Shown here in pieces: positions 1 through 9,619 of a stretch of 64,000 nucleotides of DNA. This stretch comes from Cherax quadricarinatus. Taxonomy: Eukaryota > Arthropoda > Malacostraca > Decapoda > Parastacidae. The translations under genes were made by a program, and so were the position numbers. Location: assembly GCF_038502225.1 (NCBI RefSeq), contig NC_091372.1, positions 1,718,534 to 1,782,533 of the forward strand, given 5' to 3'. The notes under the pieces were generated by a model that searched no databases, was not told where the DNA came from, and saw only the letters and a program-made list of their open reading frames with translations. Positions within the stretch are counted from its first letter, which is position 1. The number at the start of each line of letters is the position of its first letter.

Positions 1-1240
1 GGTGTCGGAGTGCAGGTATAGAAGTGAGAGTGACATGACACTCACCTCCAGTAAGGTCACTCTGGGTGTCAGAGTGCAGGTATAGAAGTGAGTGACATGA
101 CACTCGCCTCTAATAAGGTCACTCTGGGTGTCAGAGTGCAGGTATAGAAGTGAGAGTGACATGACACTCACCTCTAATAAGGTCACTCTGGGTGTCAGAG
201 TGCAGGTACAGAAGTGAGAGTGACACGACGCTCACCTCTAATAAGGTCACTCTGGGTGCCAGAGTGCAGGTGTAGAAGTGAGAGTGACATGACACTCACC
301 TCTAATAAGGTCACTCTGGGTGTCAGAGTACAGGTATAGAAGTGAGAGTGACATGACACTCACCTATAATAAGGTCACTCTGGGTGTCGGAGTGCAGGTA
401 TAGAAGTGAGAGTGACATGACACTCACCTCTAATAAGGTCACTCTGATACCCAGAGTGCAGGTATAGAAGTGAGAGTGACATGACACTCACCTCTAATAA
501 GGTCACTCTGGGTGCCAGAGTGCAGGTGTAGAAGTGAGAGTGACATGACACTCACCTCTAATAAGGTCACTCTGGGTGTCAGAGTGCAGGTATAGAAGTG
601 AGAGTGACATGACACTCACCTATAATAAGGTCACTCTGGGTGTCGGAGTGCAGGTATAGAAGTGAGAGTGACATGACACTCACCTCTAATAAGGTCACTC
701 TGATACCCAGAGTGCAGGTATAGAAGTGAGAGTGACATGACACTCACCTCTAATAAGGTTACTCTGGGTGTCAGAGTGCAGGTGTAGAAGTGAGAGTGAC
801 ATGACACTCACCTATAATAAGGTCACTCTGGGTGTCGGAGTGCAGGTATAGAAGTGAGGGTGACATGACACTCACCTCTAATAAGGTTACTCTGGGTGTC
901 AGAGTTCAGGTATGGAAGTGAGAGTGACACGACACTCACCTCTAATAAGGTCACTCTGGGTGTCAGAGTGCAGGTGTAGAAGTGAGGGTGACACGACACT
1001 CACCTCTAATAAGGTCACTCTGGGTGTCAGAGTGCAGGTATAGAAGTGAGGGTGACATGACACTCACCTCTAATAAGGTCACTCTGGGTGTCAGAGTGCA
1101 GGTGTAGAAGTGAGGGTGACATGACACTCACCTCTAATAAGGTCACTCTGGGTGTCAGAGTGCAGGTATAGAAGTGAGAGTGTCATGACACTCACCTCTA
1201 ATAAGGTCACTCTGGGTGTCAGAGTGCAGGTGTAGAAGTG
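1..1240. repeat. 64-bp satellite array (about 19 copies)
   Basis: Head-to-tail copies of a 64-bp unit beginning GGTGTCAGAGTGCAGGTATA. Successive starts at 1, 65 and on fix the period; one unit near 88 lacks 2 bp. Each unit holds two short inverted repeats: CACTCTG facing CAGAGTG across a 5-base loop, and a weaker GTGAGAGTG/CACTCAC pair. A four-monomer (256-bp) pattern recurs, with shared variants at 364 and 620 and at 440 and 696. No coding signal is seen. Confidence 0.95.
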
Positions 1241-1414
1241 TGGCACTCTGAGAGTGACAGTAGTGCTTCCCACTGCTCCAGCTGGCATTGTGTCTGGCCA
1301 GGTAGTAACAAGCTCCTGGGCCCTCCTCCCACATGAACGGACACTCACCTGTTGAATAATATCATTATTAGCGACGGTGGATCGAGTCTGCAACATTATT
1401 TGTGTTATATAATG
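1241..1414. other. Unassigned spacer between two satellites
   Basis: About 170 bp of non-tandem sequence. Its last part (GACGGTGGATCGAGTCTGCA) resembles the following 51-bp monomer and looks like a diverged edge unit. No gene, RNA or element was recognised. Confidence 0.5.
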
Positions 1415-1826
1415 CACTCACAGTGACGGAGGATCAAGCCTGCACCACTAATAGTGTTGGAACAACACTCACAGTGACGGAGGATCAAGCCTGCACCACT
1501 AATAGTGTTGGAACAACACTCACAGTGACGGAGGATCAAGCCTGCAACACTAATAGTGTTGGAACAACACTCACAGTGACGGAGGATCAAGCCTGCACCA
1601 CTAATAGTGTTGGAACAACACTCACAGTGACGGAGGATCAAGCCTGCAACACTAATAGTGTTGGAACAACACTCACAGTGACGGAGGATCAAGCCTGCAA
1701 CACTAATAGTGTTGGAACAACACTCACAGTGACGGAGGATCAAGTCTGCACCACTAATAGTGTTGGAACAACACTCACAGTGACGGAGGATCAAGTCTGC
1801 ACCACTAATAGTGTTGGAACAACACA
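1415..1826. repeat. 51-bp satellite array (8 copies)
   Basis: Eight near-identical 51-bp units starting at CAGTGACGGAGGATCAAGCC (1421, 1472 and on). Units differ mainly by CACCACT versus CAACACT and by GCC versus GTC. AACACT-AAT-AGTGTT forms a short inverted repeat in the A-type units. Because 51 is 17 codons and the unit lacks stops in some frames, both strands look open for about 146-149 codons. This is a property of the repeat, not evidence of a gene. Confidence 0.95.
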
Positions 1827-2040
1827 AAACTCTAGCGCACAACAATTATAACTAACATTCTAACAACATATTGAACGTTGGTGAACACGGTGAACGAAAA
1901 TAGAAGAGAAATGAACGTAAATAATGGAGAAGGTACGTGACACTACGTTCCGGGAAGCTGTCCTTAATTATAACGTAGCGACTGTGTCAAGACGTTACCG
2001 GTGACGTAATGAAAGTCTGATGTAAAATTTGAGGGTGATT
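1827..2040. other. Unassigned AT-rich spacer
   Basis: Non-repetitive sequence between the 51-bp and 20-bp arrays. No ORF, element end or RNA-like structure was recognised. Confidence 0.5.
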
Positions 2041-3199
2041 GAGTAGGTAGGTGTCTACCTGAGTAGGTAGGTGTCTTCCTGAGTAGGTAGGTGTCTTCCT
2101 GAGTAGGTAGGTGTCTACCTGAGTAGGTAGGTGTCTACCTGAGTAGGTAGGTGTCTTCCTGAGTTCTACCTGAGTAGGTAGGTGTCTACCTGAGTAGGTA
2201 GGTGTCTTCCTGAGTAGGTAGGTGTCTACCTGAGTAGGTAGGTGTCTACCTGAGTAGGTAGGTGTCTACCTGAGTAGGTAGGTGTCTTCCTGAGTAGGTA
2301 GGTGTCTACCTGAGTAGGTAGGTGGCTACCTGAGTAGGTAGGTGTCTACCTGAGTAGGTAGGTGTCTTCCTGAGTAGGTAGGTGTCTACCTGAGTAGGTA
2401 GGTGTCTACCTGAGTAGGTAGGTGTCTACCTGAGTAGGTAGGTGTCTACCTGAGTAGGTAGGTGTCTACCTGAGTAGGTAGGTGTCTTCCTGAGTAGGTA
2501 GGTGTCTACCTGAGTAGGTAGGTGTCTACCTGAGTAGGTAGGTGTCTACCTGAGTAGGTAGGTGGCTACCTGAGTAAGTAGGTGTCTACCTGAGTAGGAA
2601 GGTGTCTTTCTGAGTAGGTAGGTGTCTACCTGAGTAGGTAGGTGTCTTCCTGAGTAGGTAGGTGTCTACCTGAGTAGGTAGGTGTCTTCCTGAGTAGGTA
2701 GGTGTCTACCTGAGTAGGTAGGTGTCTACCTGAGTAGGTAGGTGTCTACCTGAGTAGGTAGGTGTCTACCTGAGTAGGTAGATGTCTACCTGAGTAGGTA
2801 GGTGTCTTCCTGAGTAGGTAGGTGTCTACCTGAGCAGGTAGGTGTCTACCTGAGTAGGTAGGTGTTTTCCTGAGTAGGTAGGTGTCTACCTGAGTAGGTA
2901 GGTGTCTACCTGAGTAGGTAGGTGTCTTCCTGAGTAGGTAGGTGTCTACCTGAGTAGGTAGGTGTCTACCTGAGTAGGTAGGTGTCTACCTGAGTAGGTA
3001 GGTGTCTACCTGAGTAGGTAGGTGTCTTCCTGAGTAGGTAGGTGTCTACCTGAGTAGGTAGGTGTCTTCCTGAGTAGGTAGGTGTCTACCTGAGTAGGTA
3101 GGTGTCTTCCTGAGTAGGTAGGTGTCTACCTGAGCAGGTAGGTGTCTACCTGAGCAGGTAGGTGTCTACCTGAGCAGGTAGGTGTCTACCTGAGCAGGT
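2041..3199. repeat. 20-bp satellite array (about 58 copies)
   Basis: Tandem copies of GAGTAGGTAGGTGTCTACCT, exactly 20 bp. The two main variants are CTACCT and CTTCCT. The CTACCT form is a perfect hairpin (AGGTAG, loop GTGT, CTACCT), while CTTCCT breaks one pair. One unit near 2161 is truncated. The last four units carry GAGCAGG, a local variant at the array edge. Confidence 0.97.
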
Positions 3200-3622
3200 A
3201 AGATAACGTTACACTGTAGCTGAGATAATGTTACAGTGTAGCTGAGATAATGTTACAGTGTAGCTGAGATAATGTTACAGTGCAGCTGAGATAATGTTAC
3301 AGTGTAGCTGAGATAACGTTACAGTGTAGCTGAGATAATGTTACAGTGTAGCTGAGATAATGTTACAGTGTAGCTGAGATAATGTTACAGTGTAGCTGAG
3401 ATAATGTTACAGTGTAGCTGAGATAATGTTACAGTGTAGCTGAGATAATGTTACAGTGTAGCTGAGATAATGTTACAGTGTAGCTGAGATAATGTTACAG
3501 TGTAGCTGAGATAATGTTACAGTGTAGCTGAGATAATGTTACAGTGTAGCTGAGATAATGTTACAGTGTAGCTGAGATAATGTTACAGTGTAGCTGAGAT
3601 AATGTTACAGTGTAGCTGAGAT
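3200..3622. repeat. 22-bp satellite array (about 19 copies)
   Basis: Very homogeneous tandem copies of a 22-bp unit containing GATAATGTTACAGTGTAGCT. It directly abuts the 20-bp array on the left and is interrupted on the right by a tRNA-derived SINE. Confidence 0.96.
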
Positions 3623-3700
3623 GTTACAGGCCCGGTGGCCTGGTGGCTAAAGCTCCCGCTTCACACACGGAGGGCCCGGGTTCGATTCCCGGCGGGTGGA

Positions 3701-3716
3701 AACATTCGACACGTTT
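3701..3716. repeat. Target-site duplication, left copy (foldback A)
   Basis: AACATTCGACACGTTT is repeated exactly at 4417-4432 and brackets the 700-bp foldback. Joining across it restores a continuous SINE body. Confidence 0.85.
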
Positions 3717-4416
3717 GAACATTAAAATGGTATAAAATACCGACAGGTTGTTAGGTAAGACACATATGCAACAGTTAGGTATCTTTATTATGAAACGTTT
3801 CGCCTACACAGTAGGCTTCTTCAGTCAAGTACAGAAAAGTTGATAGAAGCAGAAGATACTTGAAGACGATGTAATCAGTCCATCACCCTTAAAGTTTTGA
3901 GGTGGTCAGTCCCTCAGTCTGGAGAAGAGCATTGTTCCATAGTATGAAACAATATGGAGAAGAAGTGACAGGATGGAGCTTTTTATAGCGCCAAGAGGTG
4001 AGACGTAGGCCACTAGGAGAGGTAAGAACTCAGATGTTGAAAGGCCAGGTCCCTCTCAAATCCAGCCGCTCTCAACTTCGACAACTTCCACTAGTGAGAG
4101 GGGCTGGATTTGAGAGGGACCTGACCTCTCAACATCTGAGTTCTTACCTCTCCTAGTGGCCTACGTCTCACCTCTTGGCGCTATAAAAAGCTCCATCCCG
4201 TCACATCTTCTCCATATTGTTTCATACTATGGAACAATACTCTTCTCCAGACTGAGGGACTGACCACCTCAAAACTTTAAGGGTGATGGACTGATTACAT
4301 CGTCTTCAAGTATCTTCTGCTTCTATCAACTTTTCTGTACTTGACTGAAGAAGCCTACTGTGTAGGCGAAACGTTTCATAATAAAGATACCTAACTGTTG
4401 CATATGTGTCTTACCT
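3717..4416. mobile_element. Foldback element A, Penelope-like
   Basis: A 700-bp insertion made of two arms of about 320 bp in inverted orientation (about 3753-4075 and 4094-4416) around a short centre. Only the left end carries the extra motif ATGGTATAAAATACCGACA (3727-3745). Each arm contains TGAAGAAGCC, a hairpin and GGCGAAACGTTTC, followed by an AATAAA-like run. A 16-bp target-site duplication flanks it. No protein is encoded. Penelope-like retroelements often leave inverted partial copies, which fits. A MITE or other foldback DNA element is the alternative, but the variable target-site lengths seen across copies argue against one transposase family. Confidence 0.65.
4342..4378 (+). ncRNA. 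Hammerhead-ribozyme-like motif, foldback A
   Basis: The order is stem I strand TGA (4342-4344), core CTGAAGA (4345-4351), an extra A, stem II GCCTAC/GTAGGC with loop TGT (4353-4367), GAAA (4368-4371), C, triplet GTT (4373-4375), then TCA (4376-4378) complementary to TGA. This matches the hammerhead layout except for the extra A before stem II. ACGT would form a very short stem III, as in ribozymes that act as dimers. An identical motif lies on the minus strand at about 3791-3826. Activity is inferred, not shown. Confidence 0.5.
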
Positions 4417-4650
4417 AACATTCGACACGTTTCCTTACACCTGTTGTCCTGTTCACCTAGCAGCAAATAGGTACCTGGGTGTTAGTCGACTGGTGTGGGT
4501 CGCATCCTGGGGGACAAGATTAAGGACTCCAATGGAAATAAGTTAGACAGTCCTCGATGACGCCCTGACTTTCTTGGGTTATCCTGGCTGGCTAACCCTC
4601 CGGGGTTAAAAATCCGAACGAAATCTTATCTTATCTTATCTTATCTCTTA

Positions 4651-4819
4651 ACATCACGTCATAATGACGTACACAGTATAAGTCACTATGCTGAGTAATA
4701 ACCCACACAGACAGTAACTCACGAGACTGACTGACCTGTATATTTCGGTTCCTTTCTGGGACCCTCTTCAGCAGATGCATGTGGAAACTAAGAACATAAG
4801 AGAGGAGGAACACTGCAGC
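4651..4819. other. Unassigned spacer and start of a LINE-tail-like repeat
   Basis: The sequence to about 4790 is not recognised. From about 4792 (AACATAAGAGAGGAGGAACA) it resembles the LINE 3' tails at 7224 and 20586, which share CACTGCAG, AGGCC and GGCCC blocks. Confidence 0.5.
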
Positions 4820-5192
4820 AGGCCTTCTGGCCCATGCTGGGCAGGTCCTAGTCACCTACTGGCCCATGCTAGGGAGGTCCTAGTCACCTACTGGCCCATG
4901 CTAGGCAGGTCGTAGTCACCTACTGGCCCATGCTAGGGAGGTCCTAGTCACCTCCTGGCCCATGCTAGGCAGGTCCTAGTCACCTACTGGCCCATGCTAG
5001 GCAGGTCCTAGTTACCTACTGGCCCATGCTAGGCAGGTCTAGTCACCTACTGGCCCATGCTAGGCAGGTCGTAGTCACCTACTGGCTCATGCTAGGCAAG
5101 TCTAAGTCAACTACTGGCGCATGCTAGGCAGGTCCTAGTTACTTACTGGCCCATGCTAGGCAGGTCGTAGTCACCTACTGGCCCATGCTAGG
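4820..5192. repeat. 32-bp satellite grown from a LINE 3' tail
   Basis: About 11 copies of a 32-bp unit around CTGGCCCATGCTAGGCAGGT. The same block occurs once in the LINE tails near 7269 and 20629, so this array looks like local amplification of a retroposed tail. Confidence 0.85.
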
Positions 5193-5348
5193 CACATGTA
5201 TTGCACATGTGTCTAATTTATCAACTTGTGGGTTCTTTGTGCCATCTACACGATGGTAGATAGGGAAGGAAGGTAGAGAGAGATGGTTTGACTGATCTCT
5301 ATATTTGGTAGTATAAAGACAAGAATGAAATGGTTATATAATCATATT
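5193..5348. mobile_element. Possible relic of a foldback/Penelope-like end
   Basis: TTGCACATGTGTCTAATTTA at about 5199-5218 followed by TCAACTTGTGGG resembles the ends of foldbacks E and F (GTTGCACATGTGTCTTAAT) and of C (AACTTGTCGGTATT). The remainder to 5348 is unassigned. Confidence 0.4.
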
Positions 5349-5497
5349 TTTTAAAGTGGTGGAGTGGTAAGCCAGTGGAAGGCCTCGGTCAGATGACCAA
5401 AAGCTTCAGCTGTGGGTCACCATATGGCTAAGACCCGCGTCAGGAAATACTTGCTCTGTTTCCTGACAAACATTACCTGACCTAACTAGTATATTTG
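5349..5497 (+). repeat. Interspersed repeat, copy 1 (inverted copy at 41571)
   Basis: The segment from GGTGGAGTGGTAAGCCAGTG to CCTGACCTAAC matches 41571-41706 in inverted orientation. It contains an imperfect hairpin GTCAGGAAA/TTTCCTGAC. Family unknown, possibly a SINE. Confidence 0.7.
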
Positions 5498-5861
5498 GTC
5501 TACCACAATATTGGTGGATATTACTGAGCTCTGGCAAATGTTCACTGCACTTCACTTATCCTTAAGTTATTATAAACACAGGAAGGCAAATATAGAATAG
5601 AGTCGTAAAATAAGAAAAGTTTGTATGGTGAAGTCTATCATTAGTACGTCACAACAGAACGACTGGAAACTAGGAACGTAAAGTTATTAGTGAGTTAGCA
5701 CTCTACTAGGAGAGTCGTGGTCACTGTATTCTGCTCCAAGTTATTTTATATATATACATATGTTGTGTAGAATTCTCAGAATTTTGTTGGGTAGGAAGAG
5801 AGAGTCAGTCAGACTGTGAGAATGAGTCAACAGTATATCTCATACATTAACAATAACCACG
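5498..5861. other. Unassigned sequence
   Basis: AT-rich, non-tandem sequence. No supported ORF or recognisable element. Confidence 0.4.
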
Positions 5862-6025
5862 GTGGAAATAAGTCACTCTGACTTTCTGGGTTATCATGGT
5901 GGGTAATTTATATGTTACTGTGTGTGATAATTGTAATCACCAACATTTGTGAAACTGTATTTATGTGTACCTCTGTTTATGTGTACCTGTTCTTAGGTAT
6001 ACCTGTACATAAATAAACTTATTAG
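5862..6025 (+). mobile_element. SINE/LINE 3'-end fragment sharing the SINE tail domain
   Basis: It opens with TGGAAATAAGTCACTCTGAC and a TTATC block and closes with TATACCTGTACATAAATAAAC. The same order occurs on the minus strand at 14447-14592, where the tail is a TTAC-type repeat. The first part also matches the tRNA SINE at 4530-4600, suggesting a shared 3' domain used by several retroposons. Confidence 0.6.
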
Positions 6026-6596
6026 CCAAGATTGTTACACAGCCACATCAGAAGGAAGATGACGGTGAAGTAGCAGGTAATAAGGCGAAAGAAGGAAGGG
6101 GGAGAGCGAACTAGCAAAAACGAGGAAGCCTGGTCACTCATAGTGAGAGAGTTATTACTAGTTAGTGAGGTAGAATGCCTCGACAAGTACTGAACACACA
6201 CACAGGTCAAGAACTACCAGAGTGAGACAAATACCTTAAAGGCAATGTGGCCAGGCAACATCTCTCAATGAGTTTTGAGAGAAGGAGCAGAGGCACTGTG
6301 TGAGCCATTACCCAAAGCTTTCAAGTTATTCAACAGAAGATAACTGCCAGAGGTGTGGAAGACAGGAGATGCAGTTTTACTATTGAAGACAAGGGAGATA
6401 GACTGGTATTCACCTACAGGAAGGTCTCAGTATAAGGTTATGGAGAAGATTAGCACATTAGTAGAGCCCGTAAAGAGGAATGGATTTGTAAACAACCAGC
6501 ACACCGTAAGAGATGATAACATATCTTTTAAACCTGCTAGACTTCTACAACAAGCTAACATAAGCCAGGAGAGAGAGCGATGGGTAGATGGACATT

Positions 6597-6778
6597 GTAA
6601 TAAAGTTGGTAGAATTACCGACAATATGTAAAGTAAAAGGACACAAGTGCAACTAATGTGACATTTATTGTGGCAACGTTTCGCTCTCCAGGAGCTTTAT
6701 CAAGCTTGATAAAGCTCCTGGAGAGCGAAACGTTGCCACAATAAATGTCACATTAGTTGCACTTGTGTCCTTTTACTT
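6597..6778. mobile_element. Foldback element B (182 bp)
   Basis: A near-perfect palindrome centred at about 6704 (AAGCTT), flanked by the 12-bp duplication TAGATGGACATT at 6585-6596 and 6779-6790. The left end has GGTAGAATTACCGACAATAT, the same ACCGACA signature as A, C, E and F. It interrupts the fossil LINE just after its ERERWVDG block. Confidence 0.75.
6703..6737 (+). ncRNA. Hammerhead-ribozyme-like motif, foldback B
   Basis: Core TTGATAA (6706-6712), an extra A, stem II GCTC/GAGC with loop CTGGA (6714-6726), GAAA (6727-6730), C, GTT (6732-6734). Positions 3 and 8 are T and A, a compensated version of the usual C and G. Stem I is weak here (only two GC pairs) because the palindrome centre lies right beside the core. 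The mirror copy is on the minus strand. Confidence 0.4.
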
Positions 6779-6900
6779 TAGATGGACATTCTTCGACTCT
6801 AAGAAGGCTATCAATACAGTACCATGGAACAAAGTGGGACAATACCTAGAACAACAAGCAGGTGTACCAGTACAAATACACTTACCTGGTGCAATATTTA

Positions 6901-7192
6901 CACTGATACACTTACTTAACTAAGTTTAAAACCTATCTACTACCCAAGGGTCATTAAAACATGTGCCCACGACCAGACATACTTTAATGATCGTCAGTTT
7001 GTAGATAGATTCCCAACTCACCAAGACAAACTTACCAACATGCTGGAGGGGAGGTGATTACATTCCAGAACCCAACTTAACTAACTTCAACTAAGTTAGA
7101 AACTAACTCTGCCTTCATCACAGAGTTAGCAACTAGGGTAGCTTCATAACTAATGTGTATATTAGCCACTCCACCAGCACCCAGTACTTCCA
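6901..7192. other. Unassigned sequence with a single 49-bp-satellite-like unit
   Basis: Around 6925-6962, TTTAAAACCTATCTACTACC followed by AAGGGTCATTAAAAC closely resembles the monomer amplified at 25146-25440. The rest is unassigned. Confidence 0.5.
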
Positions 7193-7222
7193 AGGTCAGG
7201 GTAGTAAAGGTCAGGGTGGTAA
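7193..7222. repeat. 15-bp satellite, left fragment
   Basis: Two copies of the GGTAGTAAAGGTCAG-type unit, identical in kind to the array at 7678-9180, separated from it by a LINE tail insertion. Confidence 0.85.
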
Positions 7223-7678
7223 AGGTCAGGGTACATAAGAACATAAGGAGAAGCACTGCAGCAGGCCTGTTGGCCCATACTAGGCAGGTCCTTTACAATT
7301 CATCCCACTAACAAACATTTGACCAACCCAATTTTCAATGCCACCCAAGAAACAAGCTCCGATGTGCAAGTTCCACTCAAATCCAACCCCTCCCACTCAT
7401 GTACTTATCCAACCTAAATTTGAAACTACCCAAAGTCCTAGCCTCAATAACCCAACTAGGTAGACTGTTCCACTCATCAACTAGGTAGACTGTTCCACTC
7501 ATCAACTAGGTAGACTGTTCCACTCATCAACTAGGTAGACTGTTCCACTCATCAACTACCCTATTTCCAAACCAATACTTTCCTATGTCCTTTCTAAATC
7601 TAAACTTATCTAATTTAAATCCATTACTGCGGGTTCTCTCTTGGAGAGATATCCTCAAGACCTTGTTAATATCCCCTT
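7221..7678 (-). mobile_element. LINE 3'-terminal fragment inserted in the 15-bp satellite
   Basis: The minus strand translates, with breaks, into a CR1-type C-terminal end: [30 protein letters not shown], then WNSL. This is equivalent to RVVRPWNSLESDVVEAGTI in the CR1-like copies. The 3' tail carries CTGCAGCAGGCC and AACATAAGGAG. AAAGGTCAGGGT before it and AAAGGTCATGGT after it are a plausible target-site duplication within the satellite. Strongly 5'-truncated. Confidence 0.7.
7470..7556. repeat. 25-bp internal tandem repeat in the LINE tail
   Basis: Four copies of a 25-bp unit (TAGACTGTTCCACTCATCAA plus CTAGG) lie within the coding remnant, just after the WNSL codons on the minus strand. 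Confidence 0.9.
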
Positions 7679-9180
7679 AAAGGTCATGGTGGTAAAGGTC
7701 AGGGGTAGTAAAGGTCAGGGTGGTAAAGGTCAGGGTGGTAAAGGTCAGGGTAGTAAAGGTCAGGTCAGTAACGGTCAGGTCAGTCAAGGTCAGGGTAGTA
7801 AAGGTCATGGTGGTAAAGGTCAGGGTAGTAAAGGTCAGGTCAGGGTGGTAAAGGTCAGGGTAGTAAGGGTCAGGTCAGTAAAGGTCAGGGTGGTAAACAT
7901 CAGGGTAGTTAACGTCATGGTGGTAAAGGTCAGGGTAGTAAAGGTCAGGTCAGTAAAGGTCAGGGTAGTAAAGGTCAGGCAGCAAAGGTCAGGTCAGTAA
8001 AGGTCAGGGTAGAGGTCAGGTCAGTGAAAGTCAGGGTAGTAAAGGTCAGGGTAGTAAAGGTCAGGGTGGTAAAGGCCAGGGTAGTAAAGGTCATGGTGGT
8101 AAAGGTCAGGTCAGTTAAGGTCAGAGTGGTAAAGGTCAGGTCAGTAAAGGTCAGGGTGATAAAGGTCAGGGTAGTAAAGGTCAGGTCAGTAACGTTCAGG
8201 ATGGTAAAGGTCAGGTCAGTAAAGGTCAGGGTAGTAAAGGTCAGGGTAAAGATCAGGGTGGTAAAGGTCAGGGTAGTAAAGGTCAGGGTGATAAAGGTCA
8301 GGGTAGTAAAGGTCAGGGTAGTAAAGGTCGGGTCAGTAAAGGTCAGGGTAGTAAAGGTCAGGGTAAAGATCAGGGTGGTAAAGGTCAGGGTAGTAAAGGT
8401 CAGGGTGATAAAGGTCAGGGTAGTAAAGGTCAGGTCAGTAACGTTCAGGATGGTAAAGGTCAGGTCAGTAAAGGTCAGGGTAGTAAAGGTCAGGGTAAAG
8501 GTCAGGGTAGTAAAGGTCAGGGTAGTAAAGGTCAGGGTGATAAAGGTCAGGGTAGTAAAGGTCAGGTCAGTAAAGTTCAGGGTGGTAAAGGTCAGGGTAG
8601 TCAAGGTCAGGCCAGTAAAGGTCAGGGTAGTAAAGGTCAGGGTGGTAAAGGCCAGGGTAGTAAAGGTCATGGTGGTAAAGGTCAGGTCAGTTAAGGTCAG
8701 AGTGGTAAAGATCAGGTCAGTAAAGGTCAGGGTGATAAAGGTCAGGGTAGTAAAGGTCAGGTCAGTTAAGGTCAGAGTGGTAAAGGTCAGGTCAGTAAAG
8801 GTCAGGGTGATAAAGGTCAGGGTAGTAAAGGTCAGGTCAGTAACGTTCAGGGTGGTAAAGGTCAGGTCAGTAAAGGTCAGGGTAGTAAAGGTCAGGGTAA
8901 AGATCAGGGTGGTAAAGGTCAGGGTAGTAAAGGTCAGGGTAGTAAAGGTCAGGGTGATAAAGGTCAGGGTAGTAAAGGTCAGGTCAGTAAAGTTCAGGGT
9001 GGTAAAGGTCAGGGTAGTCAAGATCAGGCCAGTAAAGGTCAGGGTAGTAAAGGTAAGGTCAATAAATCAGATGAATAAAGATCAGGAAAGGTCAGGTTAA
9101 TAAAGGTCAGGTCAATAAAGTTAAGGTCAAAGGTCAGATCAGTATAGGTCAGGTCAGTGAAGGTCATGTCAATAAGGGTC
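7678..9180. repeat. 15-bp satellite array (about 95 copies)
   Basis: Tandem units of GTAGTAAAGGTCAGG type with several interspersed variants (GTCAGTAAAG, GGTGATAAAG, GTAACGTTCAG). Five-codon periodicity keeps both strands open for 350 codons; the predicted VKVRV-type peptide is an artefact. Recurring orders of variants point to higher-order duplication. Units decay beyond about 9040. Confidence 0.95.
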
Positions 9181-9235
9181 AGGTAAGGACACCTTAATAA
9201 TGAGGGTTGAGACAGGTATTCTGCCTTATTGATGG

Positions 9236-9426
<191 letters not shown>

Positions 9427-9485
9427 AAGAGGTATACACACAAACACAAAGACCTTTGCTTTTAAGATCTTTAAAGGCTTTCTGA
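9427..9485. other. Short unassigned spacer
   Basis: About 60 bp containing the AT-rich inverted block CTTTTAAGATCTTTAAAGG. No gene. Confidence 0.5.
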
Positions 9486-9577
9486 CGTGTGTGTGTGTGC
9501 TCACCTAATTGTGGTTGCAGGGGTCGATTCACAGCTCCTGGCCCCGCCTCTTCACTGATCGCTACTTGGTTCGCTTC

Positions 9578-9580
<3 letters not shown>
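9486..9580 (-). mobile_element. CR1-like LINE 3'-tail fragment
   Basis: The minus strand carries the family's 3' end: the GAAGAGGCGGGGCCAGGAGC block, then the gene-distal CCACAATTAGGTGAGCAC and an AC repeat. It sits directly beside a second, longer copy in the same orientation (9616-10190). Confidence 0.8.

Positions 9581-9615
<35 letters not shown>
9581..9615. repeat. (GT)n microsatellite
   Basis: A dinucleotide run at the 3' end (minus strand AC) of the CR1-like copy to its right, matching the GGTGAGTAC(AC)n terminus of this family. Confidence 0.95.

Positions 9616-9619
<4 letters not shown>

Larger units (their letters stand above)
3629..4650 (+). mobile_element. tRNA-derived SINE, split by a foldback element
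   Basis: The head (3629-3700) is tRNA-like. An A-box-like TGGCCTGGTGG lies at about 3636-3646 and a perfect B-box GGTTCGATTCC at about 3679-3689, the usual internal RNA polymerase III promoter of tRNA SINEs. The body resumes at 4433 after a 700-bp insertion and ends in repeated CTTAT (4624-4647). The 3' part (TGGAAATAAGT, then TTGGGTTATCCTGG, 4530-4600) recurs at 5862 and, inverted, at 14533-14590. The SINE sits inside or at the edge of the 22-bp satellite. A free tRNA gene is unlikely, since the acceptor ends do not pair well and a long non-tRNA body follows. Confidence 0.8.
6026..6900 (+). pseudogene. Fossil CR1-like LINE reverse transcriptase, split by foldback B
   Basis: Decayed translations in several frames align with the better-preserved CR1-like copies at 16026-20265. 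At 6026-6110 the block equivalent to LLYSHIRRKT is readable (SHIRRKMTVK). At 6245-6345 the block like GPDNISPWVLKEGAE is readable. At 6353-6596 come VWKTG, KVMEKI, NNQH and ERERWVDG. After the insertion, 6791-6850 reads FFDSKKAINTVPWNKV, equivalent to FLDCKKAFDTVPHKRL. Frameshifts and stops make it non-functional. The YADD region is not recognisable. This is the oldest-looking CR1 copy here. Confidence 0.75.

Noticed and set aside
1402..1851. 149-codon repeat frame of 17 residues
   Set aside because: 51-bp tandem units; the opposite strand is equally open.
1..3622. CRISPR-like array
   Set aside because: Repeats are contiguous head-to-tail with no unique spacers, no cas genes are nearby, and the window is eukaryotic.
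3629..3700. A functional tRNA gene
   Set aside because: The B-box is perfect, but the ends do not form an acceptor stem, and the sequence continues into a SINE body with a CTTAT tail.
3781..4400. Rho-independent terminator or riboswitch at the GAAACGTTTC palindromes
   Set aside because: These are bacterial features. The palindrome is part of a repeated foldback motif in an animal-like genome and fits a hammerhead layout better.
7641..9100. VKVRV-type frames on both strands as a basic repeat protein
   Set aside because: A 15-bp tandem array with frames open on both strands at once; explained by repeat length.
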